Notes: a model not told the origin generated them from the letters alone. 10,345 nt of DNA from Bacteroidota bacterium (GCA_023386395.1 JAEWJV010000157.1:1-10345); one strand, 5' to 3'; shown: positions 1 through 7,039, counted from the stretch's first letter. Numbers and translations are program-made.

Positions 1-1
1 A

Positions 2-589
2 CCAAAAAGAGGGTGGATAAAAATCTTATTAAACCGGCTTTTAAGTTTTTCGATTATTGCGAGCGTAAGTTTTATTTTGCTGGTATCATTACTGATAAAT
101 ACCTTACTGGATATTTTTTTAGGCGCTTTTATGCCTAATCTTATAAGTTTATTTCCCAATATAGGCCTGGAAGCAAAACTGGCGTATGGCATTAATCTTT
201 TTATTACTTTTTTAATTATAACCTTGCTGTTCTCCATCATCTTTAAAGTGTTGCCCGATGCTAAAATAAAATGGCGCGATGTGCTTACCGGCGCTATAAC
301 AACAGCTTTACTTTTTATGCTTGGTAAATTCGCCATTGGTTTTTATCTCGGCACGAGAAATATTGGTAATACTTATGGCGCTGCCGGCTCTATCATTCTT
401 ATTTTATTGTGGGTGTACTATTCATCCATTATTTTATACGGAGGCGCAGCCTTCACAAAAAATTATGCGCATTTTAAAGGCCGGCGCATTTATCCGAATG
501 ATTATGCAGTGTGGACTGAAACCGTGGAAATGGAGAAAAAGGGTTCCTTTGAAAATGTAACAACACATCCCATAAAGACAGATAAATAA
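2..589 (+). CDS. YihY/virulence factor BrkB family membrane protein, C-terminal part (5' end outside window)
   Basis: The reading frame is open from the first bases of the window and ends at TAA 587-589, giving 195 visible residues. The family is usually about 280-340 residues, so the N-terminal third to half is missing. Four hydrophobic segments are visible at roughly residues 17-37, 63-81, 91-117 and 126-150 of the fragment. The family-typical stretches are KRGW near the left edge, YGAAGS near residue 125, LLWVYYSS, and the GGAAFTKNYA turn, followed by a polar cytoplasmic tail. BrkB/YihY proteins are inner-membrane proteins; the older label 'ribonuclease BN' is a misassignment and the molecular function is unknown. 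A TTG at 77 could be read as a start, but the residues before it match the family, so the gene continues leftward. The next gene starts 6 nt downstream, suggesting co-transcription. Confidence 0.88.
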   Translation, partial: PKRGWIKILLNRLLSFSIIASVSFILLVSLLINTLLDIFLGAFMPNLISLFPNIGLEAKLAYGINLFITFLIITLLFSIIFKVLPDAKIKWRDVLTGAITTALLFMLGKFAIGFYLGTRNIGNTYGAAGSIILILLWVYYSSIILYGGAAFTKNYAHFKGRRIYPNDYAVWTETVEMEKKGSFENVTTHPIKTDK

Positions 590-595
590 TTATTT

Positions 596-1000
596 ATGCA
601 GGATTTTATAATAACAGGAAAAGTTGTAGCGGCTTTATTTATAATAGCAATACCTGTTGCCTGCATTGCATGGACGGTTACGCACGAAGAAATTTTTGCC
701 GAATTAAAAAACTACTGTGTGAAGTGCAAAGATGAAAGCAGAAATCTTTGGAAAAAGAAGTTCTTTTATTTATTTACCTGCGAATATTGTTTTAGTCATT
801 ATATAACAGCGTTAATGCTGTTTATAACAAAGTTCCAGTTATTATATACTGACTGGAAAGGTTATCTTATTGCCTTCTTTTCAATAGTTTGGGTTGCTAA
901 TATTTATATGAGTATTTATGCGCGGATAAGGGTTACACTTAAAAAAGAAAAGCTTGAAGCCGATATAATTGAAGAAGAGAAAAAGAATAATCATTCCTAA
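596..1000 (+). CDS. Small membrane protein with two CxxC motifs, function unknown
   Basis: This 134-residue protein has hydrophobic segments at about residues 8-26, 68-80 and 90-108 and a charged, Glu/Lys-rich C-terminal tail. Between the first two segments lie two Cys pairs, C41-x-x-C44 (YCVKC) and C62-x-x-C65 (TCEYC), separated by a basic stretch. The second pair runs directly into a hydrophobic helix (CFSHYITALML). The arrangement resembles small membrane families of the DUF1360 kind, in which a Cys pair precedes a membrane helix, but I cannot assign it to a named family. The four cysteines could bind a metal or form disulfides. It starts 6 nt after the BrkB-like gene and probably shares its transcript. 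The ATG at 596 has no clear ribosome binding site, which is normal for Bacteroidota. Confidence 0.75.
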   Translation: MQDFIITGKVVAALFIIAIPVACIAWTVTHEEIFAELKNYCVKCKDESRNLWKKKFFYLFTCEYCFSHYITALMLFITKFQLLYTDWKGYLIAFFSIVWVANIYMSIYARIRVTLKKEKLEADIIEEEKKNNHS

Positions 1001-1013
1001 CGTTGTTTTATAT

Positions 1014-1036
1014 AACCTGAACTTTATAGGGTTTTT
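1014..1036 (+). terminator. Possible weak terminator after the BrkB/CxxC gene pair
   Basis: AACCT and AGGGTT can pair around a short loop, with a one-base bulge, and are followed by a run of five T. The stem is only 4-5 bp, so this is a weak candidate. It lies in the 34-nt gap between convergent genes, where a stop for rightward transcription would be expected. Confidence 0.25.
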
Positions 1037-1394
1037 AAAAGTAAACATCTTCAATTAAAAAATATTCTGTTGGTATGCCGTATTCTATGGTAATTGCCAG
1101 CACATCAAACTGCAGGTATTTCCATTTCGGGTTCCGGTATTGATATTCTTCAGCCGCTATTTTCAGCATCTTCATTTTCTTATGGCTCATGCTTTCTTCA
1201 GGCTTGCCGTATTTAGAAGTGGTTCTTGTTTTTATTTCAAAAAAGTGAAGACGGTCATCCATCGCAGCAATTATATCAACTTCAGCATAACCAAAACGCC
1301 AGTTGCGTTCAATGATCTCATAACCTTTCTCAGAAAGATAAATTGCGGCAAGGTCTTCTCCTTTGTTTCCGGTAGTTTTGTTCCATCCCGACAT
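1035..1394 (-). CDS. yraN: YraN/UPF0102 family protein (endonuclease-like fold)
   Basis: The 119-residue length is normal for UPF0102. The family landmarks are in order: G-x-x-G-E-D near residues 9-14 (GNKGEDLA), the ERNWR strand near 29-33, then a PD-(D/E)xK-type core with D40 in AEVDII and E53-I-K55 in FFEIKTR. The helix ending VAA/AAEEY and the FDVLAI strand follow. The core residues are intact, so the fold should be that of a Holliday-junction-resolvase-like nuclease. The biological role of YraN proteins is not settled. The gene is convergent with the CxxC membrane gene and divergent from manA, with 18 nt between the two ATG codons. The ATG at 1394 is the natural start because the family N-terminus begins only a few residues before GxxGE. 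Confidence 0.9.
   Translation of the reverse strand: MSGWNKTTGNKGEDLAAIYLSEKGYEIIERNWRFGYAEVDIIAAMDDRLHFFEIKTRTTSKYGKPEESMSHKKMKMLKIAAEEYQYRNPKWKYLQFDVLAITIEYGIPTEYFLIEDVYF
1373..1380 (+). promoter_or_regulatory. Possible -7 element for manA
   Basis: TAGTTTTG matches the Bacteroidota -7 consensus TAnnTTTG and lies 32 nt before the manA ATG, inside the start of the divergent yraN gene. I see no good -33 TTTG at the usual 19-21 nt spacing, so this is only a candidate. Confidence 0.3.
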
Positions 1395-1412
1395 AAAAAT
1401 TAAGGGTTGATT

Positions 1413-2618
1413 ATGCTACAAGATAAAATTTTTAAACTGAAAGGAAAAGTTCAACATTATGCCTGGGGCGGCACTGCATATATTCCGCACTGGCTGGGAA
1501 TTGAAAACAAAGAAAACAAACCGTTTGCAGAGTATTGGATGGGGGCCCATCCGTCAGCCTCATCTGCATTGATCATTGACGGAAAAGAAGAAAATTTATA
1601 TAGCTTAATTCAGGAAGATGCTAATTCAATTATTGGTGAAAAAGTGAATACAACTTTTGGCGAGCTGCCTTATCTTTTTAAAATCCTTGATGTAAAAGAT
1701 ATGCTCAGCATACAGGTGCATCCTTCAAAAGAATCTGCTCAAAAAGGGTTTAGTGATGAAGAAGCAAAAGGACTTGCTATTAATGCACCACACCGCAACT
1801 ATAAAGACAAAAATCATAAGCCTGAAGTAATGGTTGCCTTAAGTGAATTCTGGCTGCTGCATGGCTTTTTAAGTGAAGATAAATTGCTGAAAGTTTTGCA
1901 AACTGTGCCTGAATTTAAAAATTTTGAAAGCCTTGTTATGGACAAAGGCTATAAAGGTTTATATGAACATGTGATGCTGATGCCGCAGGTGGAAGTTGAT
2001 GCCTTGCTTACGCCACTTGTTGAAAGGGAAATTAACCGCAAAAGAAATAATGAGCTTACAAAAGCTGACGCGGGCTGGTGGGTTGCAAAATTGTACGAAC
2101 AGCAGGAAAATTTTTCCAATCTTGACCGCGGTATATTTTCTATTTACTTTTTTAATATCGTAAAAACAAATCCCGGTGAAGCCGTGTTCCAGGGTGCCGG
2201 TTTGCCACATGCATATCTTGAAGGGCAAAATGTGGAGCTGATGGCCAACAGCGATAATGTATTACGCGGCGGCCTTACGCCAAAACATATTGATGTGCCT
2301 GAATTAATAAAGCATATAATATTTGAAGGCATTGAACCGAATGTAATGAAAGGTATAGACCTTACGAGCGGGGAAAAAAATTATCCCTGTCCTATTCCTG
2401 ATTTTGGCATTAGTAAAATAGAATTAAGTGAGGGAGAAGTTTATGAAGCAGAAGCAACTTCGCTTGAAATTATCGTTATAATAGAAGGCACTCTTAATGC
2501 TAAAGGCAGTAATAATATTACAGCAAAAAGGGGAGAAGCGGTGGCTGTTTTAGCTGGTGAAACCTATACTGTTTCTACGCCCGGAAAGCTTATTGCTTAC
2601 AAAGCTTTTGTTCCTTGA
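1413..2618 (+). CDS. manA: Mannose-6-phosphate isomerase, class I
   Basis: A zinc-dependent cytosolic enzyme that interconverts mannose 6-phosphate and fructose 6-phosphate, linking glycolysis to GDP-mannose and other sugar-nucleotide synthesis. The 401 residues fit type I phosphomannose isomerases. The N-terminal signature Q14-H-Y-A-W-G is present. The four expected zinc ligands are visible: Q101 and H103 in the IQVHPS stretch, E138 in HKPEVM, and H266 in GLPHAYLEG. The active-site Arg stretch around R285 (DNVLRGGLTPKH) is also intact. The last ~70 residues form the small C-terminal beta domain. An in-frame TTG lies 6 nt upstream, but the ATG at 1413 fits the family better. The gene is divergent from yraN and ends before a strong hairpin. 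Nothing in the sequence suggests loss of function. Confidence 0.96.
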   Translation: MLQDKIFKLKGKVQHYAWGGTAYIPHWLGIENKENKPFAEYWMGAHPSASSALIIDGKEENLYSLIQEDANSIIGEKVNTTFGELPYLFKILDVKDMLSIQVHPSKESAQKGFSDEEAKGLAINAPHRNYKDKNHKPEVMVALSEFWLLHGFLSEDKLLKVLQTVPEFKNFESLVMDKGYKGLYEHVMLMPQVEVDALLTPLVEREINRKRNNELTKADAGWWVAKLYEQQENFSNLDRGIFSIYFFNIVKTNPGEAVFQGAGLPHAYLEGQNVELMANSDNVLRGGLTPKHIDVPELIKHIIFEGIEPNVMKGIDLTSGEKNYPCPIPDFGISKIELSEGEVYEAEATSLEIIVIIEGTLNAKGSNNITAKRGEAVAVLAGETYTVSTPGKLIAYKAFVP

Positions 2619-2652
2619 AAAATTTTGCAGGATTATAATGCAGTAAATATTA

Positions 2653-2693
2653 TTGCCACAAATGCAAGGTTTTCATTCTTGCATTTGTGGCAA
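2653..2693. terminator. Strong hairpin between convergent manA and rocD, probable bidirectional terminator
   Basis: TTGCCACAAATGCAAG (2653-2668) and CTTGCATTTGTGGCAA (2678-2693) are perfect 16-bp inverted repeats around a 9-nt loop. The hairpin lies in the 107-nt gap between two convergent genes, the classical place for a shared terminator. Neither side has a long U tract, so termination may be less efficient than the stem suggests, or the element may mainly protect 3' ends. Confidence 0.75.
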
Positions 2694-2725
2694 ACTAAAA
2701 CTAAAGACCGAGATTAATTTTCTAA

Positions 2726-3960
2726 TTAACCTAAACAATCTTTTAGTGAGCGGTCAATAATATCAACGCATTCCAGTATTTGTTGTTTTGAAATAACAAG
2801 CGGTGGCGCAAAACGTATTTTATCGCCATGCGTGGGTTTTGCCAGTAAACCATTTTCTTTAAGCTGAAGACAAAGCTCCCACGCTGCTTCTTTATTCGCA
2901 TGTTCAATTACGATGGCATTCAGCAAACCTTTACCACGAATCGTGGATATAAAAGGCGAGTTTAATTGCTGCAATTCATTGCGCAGCAGGGTTCCCATTG
3001 TTGCAGCATTTTCAATCATGTTTTCTTCCTGCAATACTTTTATTGATTCTATTGCAACAGCGCATGCCAACGGATTGCCGCCATACGTAGAGCCATGCTC
3101 ACCGGGCTTTATATTCAGCATGATTTCATTATTGGCCAATACTGCAGATACAGGAATTGTTCCGCCACTTAATGCCTTGCCAAGAATTAAAATATCCGGC
3201 TTTACATTTTCATGATCACAGGCCAGCATTTTTCCTGTGCGGCCAAGCCCGGTTTGTATTTCATCGGCCATGAATAAAACATTATAGGCTTCGCATAATT
3301 GTTTGGCTTTGGAAAGATAGCCTTCATCCGGCACAACCACACCGGCCTCACCTTGTATAGGCTCAACCAAAAAACCTGTAACGGTTTTATCTTCCAGCGC
3401 TTTTTGCAAAGCATTTATATCGTTATATGGAATAACAACAAAACCGGGCGTAAACGGGCCAAACTTTGAATTGGATAAAGGGTCGGTGCTGAATGAAATA
3501 ACCGTTGTGGTTCTTCCATGAAAGTTATCTGCGCAAACAATAATCTTTGCTTCACCATCTTTAATACCCTTTTTTTCATAGCCCCAGCGGCGGCAAAGTT
3601 TAATGGCTGTTTCCACTGCTTCAACGCCTGTATTCATTGGCAGCAGTTTATCATAACCAAATAATGCAGTCATGAATTTTTCATATTCGCCTAAAAGATT
3701 ATTATAAAAAGCACGGGATGTGAGTGTGAGTTTTTGGGCCTGTTCAATTAATGTCTTCACAATGCGCGGATGACAATGTCCCTGGTTAACAGCAGAATAA
3801 CCGCTTAGAAAATCATAATATCTTTTTCCTTCAACGTCCCACAAAAAACGCCCTGGCCTTTTTCCAAAACCACGGGCAAAGGATGATAATTATGTGCGCC
3901 AAATTCTCCTTCTAACTGTAAATAATGCCGGGCCTTTTTGGATATGGTATGAGTAAGCAT
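2726..3960 (-). CDS. rocD: Ornithine aminotransferase with an apparent N-terminal frameshift
   Basis: A PLP-dependent class III aminotransferase that transfers the delta-amino group of ornithine to 2-oxoglutarate, giving glutamate semialdehyde and glutamate. The long frame (2726-3844) carries the family core: [32 protein letters not shown], the PLP-ring Asp in [13 protein letters not shown], and the Schiff-base Lys in [10 protein letters not shown]. In the restored protein these are D233 and K262. That frame begins at an internal TTG just before [11 protein letters not shown] and lacks the conserved N-terminus. The missing 39 residues, ending [19 protein letters not shown], lie directly upstream from ATG 3960 in another frame. 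Joining them needs one extra base at the T6 run (plus-strand A6, 3843-3848) and gives a normal 411-residue protein. As written, translation from 3960 stops at 3807-3805 after 51 residues. It may be a sequencing error, a recent mutation or slippage. Confidence 0.88.
3843..3848 (-). other. Homopolymer frameshift site in rocD
   Basis: On the coding strand the sequence reads GTT TTT TGT GGG from the upstream frame and TTT TTG TGG GAC from the downstream frame. A seventh T would give V-F-L-W-D-V-E-G, which matches the family. A -1 slip of the Phe codon on the T run would also join the two frames. The context does not form a full X-XXY-YYZ slippery heptamer in the upstream frame, and no downstream pseudoknot was identified. 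Confidence 0.75.
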
Positions 3961-4042
3961 AATAAGTAGTAAATGATAAGTAGTGAATAATGAATAATGA
4001 AATGATAACAGGGTATAAAACGGCTGCGCCGTATAAAACGGC
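3961..4042. repeat. Short direct repeats, AT-rich, upstream of rocD
   Basis: ATAAGTAGT occurs at 3962-3970 and 3976-3984, followed by tandem GAATAAT copies at 3985-3991 and 3992-3998. Then GTATAAAACGGC occurs at 4013-4024 and 4031-4042 with an 18-nt period, with a small CGGC-TGC-GCCG dyad at 4021-4031 between them. Low-complexity elements rich in TAATGAATAA are common between genes in this phylum and may be dispersed elsewhere in the genome; that is inference, as only one locus is visible. Confidence 0.5.
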
Positions 4043-4224
4043 GTGTTAGTGATTAAGCAGATCTAAATTGGAAGAGAGGAATTTCATTATTTACCTGATG
4101 GCTGCAAGATACAAAATTTTTGGGGTAAATGGGAAGTGTATACTTCGAAGAACGCATTTCAACTTTTAGCTTTATATGGCCTGCTGAAACCTGGATGCAC
4201 TTATCTCGGGGGCACGCATAAAAA
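4043..4224. other. Noncoding stretch between rocD and the repressor gene
   Basis: No open frame with recognisable protein character and no RNA gene is seen here. A small imperfect dyad (GAAGT-GTAT-ACTTC, about 4132-4152 with the adjoining CTTCGAAG) is the only structure noted. A rocD promoter should lie in or left of this stretch, but no CAAAnnTA (reverse of TAnnTTTG) is found. Confidence 0.4.
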
Positions 4225-4260
4225 TTTTCTTTTTTAAGTATTTATTCTACATTTGTAGAA
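4225..4260 (+). promoter_or_regulatory. Promoter of the blaI-M56 operon with overlapping BlaI/MecI-type operator
   Basis: TTCTACA (4245-4251), TT, TGTAGAA (4254-4260) is a perfect 7+7 bp dyad. Its core TACA-nn-TGTA is the known recognition pattern of BlaI/MecI repressors. The same bases contain TACATTTG (4248-4255), an exact match to the Bacteroidota -7 element TAnnTTTG, with TTTT at 4225-4228 as a -33 element after a 19-nt spacer. A start site near 4260-4262 would leave a leader of about 12 nt before the ATG at 4273. Repressor bound to the dyad would cover the -7 element, so autorepression is expected. Confidence 0.8.
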
Positions 4261-4272
4261 ATAATTCGATTG

Positions 4273-4650
4273 ATGCAGAATATAAAACTATCCAGGAAAG
4301 AAGAAGAACTGATGGAAATAATCTGGCGACAGGGAAAAGTATTTTTTAAAGATATTCTTGATGCTTATCCTGAACCTAAACCCGCTGCAACAACTATTGC
4401 CACACTTTTGAAGCGTATGCAGGATAAAGCAATTATTGGTTATATGCTTTTTGGTAATTCAAGGCAATATTATCCTTTGATAAAAAAATCAGATTATTTC
4501 TCAAAGCATGTTAAAGGGATTATCAAAAACTATTTCGGAAACTCAGCCCTTCAGTTTGCTTCGTTTTTTACAACATCTGGTAACATGTCCGAAGAAGAAT
4601 TACAGGAGCTGAAAAAAATCATTGATGCACAAATTAAAAAAAAGAAATGA
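4273..4650 (+). CDS. BlaI/MecI/CopY family transcriptional repressor
   Basis: The 125 residues fit BlaI/MecI proteins. The N-terminal winged helix spans about residues 5-75, with LSRKEEELMEIIW as first helix, PKPAATTIATLLKRM as the DNA-recognition helix region, and YYPLI in the wing. The C-terminal part, with SEEELQELKKIID, is the dimerisation region. In the known system the repressor holds the operon off until the partner M56 protease, activated by a ligand, leads to its cleavage. The gene is preceded by a matching dyad on its own promoter, and its stop codon overlaps the next start in ATGA, so repressor and protease are translationally coupled. A TTG 3 nt upstream is in frame, but ATG 4273 is preferred. 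No beta-lactamase or other obvious target gene is next to it, so other regulon members would be elsewhere. Confidence 0.93.
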   Translation: MQNIKLSRKEEELMEIIWRQGKVFFKDILDAYPEPKPAATTIATLLKRMQDKAIIGYMLFGNSRQYYPLIKKSDYFSKHVKGIIKNYFGNSALQFASFFTTSGNMSEEELQELKKIIDAQIKKKK

Positions 4651-6230
4651 TAATCTACATTTTGAAAACTGCACTTTGTGCCGCACTGTTCCTGGCGATA
4701 TATTATGTATTGCTGGAAAAAGAAACCTTTCATCAATTTAAGCGGGTTTATCTCCTGGCAACTATTGTATTATCATTTATAATACCGGCGCTTACTTTTA
4801 AAATTTATACTGATAATATGTCTGTGATAAATGTTGTATATCCATCAAATACACCTTCTTCCGGCAATACATTATCGCATCAGGAAATATTGGTAAAAGA
4901 AGGTTTTCAATTTTATAACTGGTTGCTGTTGTTATATATAATTATAACCTGTTTTCTTTTATTCAGGTTTATTAACAATCTTATAGCCGTTATCCGTACT
5001 ATAAAACTGGGCACCAAACAATCTTACAATCATGCCATACTCGTGCTGACAGACAATGAAACAAGACCATCCAGTTTTTTTAAATATATCTTTATTAATA
5101 AGAATGATTTTGAAAATGGTAAAGTTGAAAATGAAATATTGCAGCATGAGCTAGCCCATGCAAAACAAAAACATTCGTATGATGTTTTATTTATTGAATC
5201 GCTGCTCGTGTTTGTCTGGTTTAATCCCGTGTTATACTTCTATAAAAAAGCCATTCAACTTAACCATGAATTTCTTGCAGATGAAACTGCCGTAAAATAT
5301 TGCAACAATAAAAAAGCTTACCAGTTATTGCTTTTAAACCGATCAGCGGGAACGGGAAACCTTTTAATCGCCAATCATTTCAATTATACATTAACTAAAA
5401 AACGATTGATCATGCTTACAAAATCAGCATCAAATAAGGTAGCTTCCATTTGCAGGCAAATTACTGTAGTACTGGTAATTGCGGCCGCTACATTCTTTTT
5501 TAGCCAAAAAGTTTACGCTCAGAAAACGACGGAAATGAAAATTGTAGATGTGCAGCTGGAGGATTTACAGTCTAAAAATGCAGTAGCTCATATAGAATAT
5601 AAAGACACAGCAAACATGGAAATTGTTGATGTGTTGCTGGATGATATAGAAGATGGTGGACAAATGAAACAGGACACTTTCCGTCCCCATATTTTTGGCA
5701 AACCAATTGGTTCAACCAAAGAAGGCGTATCACAGCAATTGCTGGATGAATACACTGCCATCATTAATAAATATAAAACCGTAGATAAAAATTGGTTAAG
5801 GCATTTTGGTTATAATATTACCGCTACAGACAAGCAAAGCCTGATAGATATTTTTAAGCAAATGAATGAGGAGCAACAACAAAAACAAATTGTTGGTTTT
5901 CTTGTTCCACCAAAACCATTTTCAAAAATTACCCCAACTGTAGAACAGTTTGAGGCTTTTAAAGATCCCAAACAATACGGTGTTTGGATAGATGAAAAAA
6001 AAGTGGATAATGGTATACTTAGCAACTATGTTAACACAGATTTTGATCATGTATTCATAAGTAAGCTTTATGCGAATGCAAAGAAAGACAGGGATTACAA
6101 TTACCAGGTTAACTTAATGACCAAAGATTATTATGAACAATATTATCAAAAGGCCATCAAGACAACAAAAGAACCTATAATGGTGACTGTGGAAAGAACG
6201 AAAGGAAAGGTTGTACAGTATGAATATTAA
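4647..6230 (+). CDS. M56 family (BlaR1-type) membrane metalloprotease/sensor
   Basis: This 527-residue protein has hydrophobic segments at about residues 1-22, 34-52, 92-109, 179-197 and 271-286. The zinc-protease motif H167-E-L-A-H171 lies on the cytoplasmic side, and N206-H-E208-F-L-A-D-E supplies the probable third ligand 37 residues after H171. This is the M56/BlaR1 layout. After the last membrane segment (ending KVYAQ) come about 235 residues predicted to be extracytoplasmic. They do not show the S-x-x-K/SxN/KTG motifs of the penicillin-binding sensor of BlaR1/MecR1, so the ligand is probably not a beta-lactam acylating that domain. The start of this region contains a duplicated motif, MKIVDVQLEDLQ (297-308) and MEIVDVLLDDIE (324-335). 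The gene overlaps the repressor gene by 4 nt. It probably senses an envelope signal and triggers repressor inactivation; the signal is unknown. Confidence 0.9.
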   Translation: MIIYILKTALCAALFLAIYYVLLEKETFHQFKRVYLLATIVLSFIIPALTFKIYTDNMSVINVVYPSNTPSSGNTLSHQEILVKEGFQFYNWLLLLYIIITCFLLFRFINNLIAVIRTIKLGTKQSYNHAILVLTDNETRPSSFFKYIFINKNDFENGKVENEILQHELAHAKQKHSYDVLFIESLLVFVWFNPVLYFYKKAIQLNHEFLADETAVKYCNNKKAYQLLLLNRSAGTGNLLIANHFNYTLTKKRLIMLTKSASNKVASICRQITVVLVIAAATFFFSQKVYAQKTTEMKIVDVQLEDLQSKNAVAHIEYKDTANMEIVDVLLDDIEDGGQMKQDTFRPHIFGKPIGSTKEGVSQQLLDEYTAIINKYKTVDKNWLRHFGYNITATDKQSLIDIFKQMNEEQQQKQIVGFLVPPKPFSKITPTVEQFEAFKDPKQYGVWIDEKKVDNGILSNYVNTDFDHVFISKLYANAKKDRDYNYQVNLMTKDYYEQYYQKAIKTTKEPIMVTVERTKGKVVQYEY

Positions 6231-6247
6231 ATTCAATCCTTTTAATC

Positions 6248-7039
6248 CTATTGCATATAAACCGGTTTAAATTTTGCCAGCGGCGCCATACGGGCTTTGT
6301 TTAAAATAAGTTCATCACCATTAATATAGTAATTATCCGCCGCCTGCAGGGCTTTGAGAAATTCAGATTCTGTTTGCATATTGTTTGGACAAGCTATTAA
6401 TGTGCTGCCAACCTGTTTAATAGTTATTTTATTCGCACCATCGAGTGTATATGTCCCAAAAAAATTATTGCACCCGCCATTGCCAATAACGCGGCTGCTA
6501 TCCATTTTAAATATGATGTGAGGTTCTTTGCTCATCGTGCTGTCAACCGTAACAGGTCTGCCATTCAGCTCCACCAGCTTCCAGTATTTTTCAAGAATGG
6601 CATATTGCTGTTTGCTTAAAATATATTTATCAGCAAGCACGCCGGTTATTTTATTGCCGTTCATATCTAACCGCGTTAAAGTGTTTTCACCCACAAAATA
6701 GTTGGAAGGCCTTCCACTTAAACCCTGGAGCGTAATGGTATTGCCTGCGTTGTTCCAAACGAATTTGCCTGAATCTTCCTGCAGATTATCAGGCTTGCTG
6801 AGATACCTGGTTTTAATATGATAAGTAAGGTTTCTGTTTAAATAAATAATGGTTTCTATGCCGGGGCAGTCTGCACATGGTAAAACGCCACGGTAAATTC
6901 CGTCCCAGTCCAGCGCGTTCATACTGTTGTCCCCGGTTGCCGGTACGTTATTATTTTGAGTTGCTTTAGATGACGATTTGCAGCCATACAGGCAGGCAGC
7001 ACATATAATGATTATTACTGCAAATAATGCGTTCTTCAT
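6248..7039 (-). CDS. Lipoprotein with NlpE-like N-terminal and META/HslJ-like C-terminal domains
   Basis: The 263-residue protein starts with a type II signal peptide: Lys-2, a hydrophobic core, and lipobox L-Y-G-C20 followed by KSSS, so it should be lipidated at C20 and sit in the envelope. Residues about 44-140 resemble the NlpE N-terminal domain, with GIYRGVLPCADCPGIET containing C55-x-x-C58, the motif of the E. coli copper-responsive/adhesion lipoprotein NlpE. Residues about 152-262 match the META (HslJ) domain: YWKLVELNG, the GGCNNFFGTY core, and MQTESEFLKAL. In other bacteria META domains accompany heat-shock or envelope-stress proteins. The combination suggests an envelope stress or metal-related role, but no reaction can be assigned. 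It is convergent with the M56 gene (17 nt gap) and divergent from pcm. Confidence 0.9.
   Translation of the reverse strand: MKNALFAVIIIICAACLYGCKSSSKATQNNNVPATGDNSMNALDWDGIYRGVLPCADCPGIETIIYLNRNLTYHIKTRYLSKPDNLQEDSGKFVWNNAGNTITLQGLSGRPSNYFVGENTLTRLDMNGNKITGVLADKYILSKQQYAILEKYWKLVELNGRPVTVDSTMSKEPHIIFKMDSSRVIGNGGCNNFFGTYTLDGANKITIKQVGSTLIACPNNMQTESEFLKALQAADNYYINGDELILNKARMAPLAKFKPVYMQ

Noticed and set aside
2913..3624. Open frames on both strands inside rocD
   Set aside because: They are shadows of the aminotransferase gene, whose motifs are unmistakable.
4653..4661. TCTACATTT resembling half of the BlaI operator inside the start of the M56 gene
   Set aside because: Only one half-site is present; the other arm reads TTGAAA, so there is no dyad.
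6258..6269. 12-bp palindrome TAAACCGGTTTA near the end of the lipoprotein gene
   Set aside because: It has no loop and lies inside the coding region, so it cannot form a normal terminator hairpin; one short palindrome is expected by chance.
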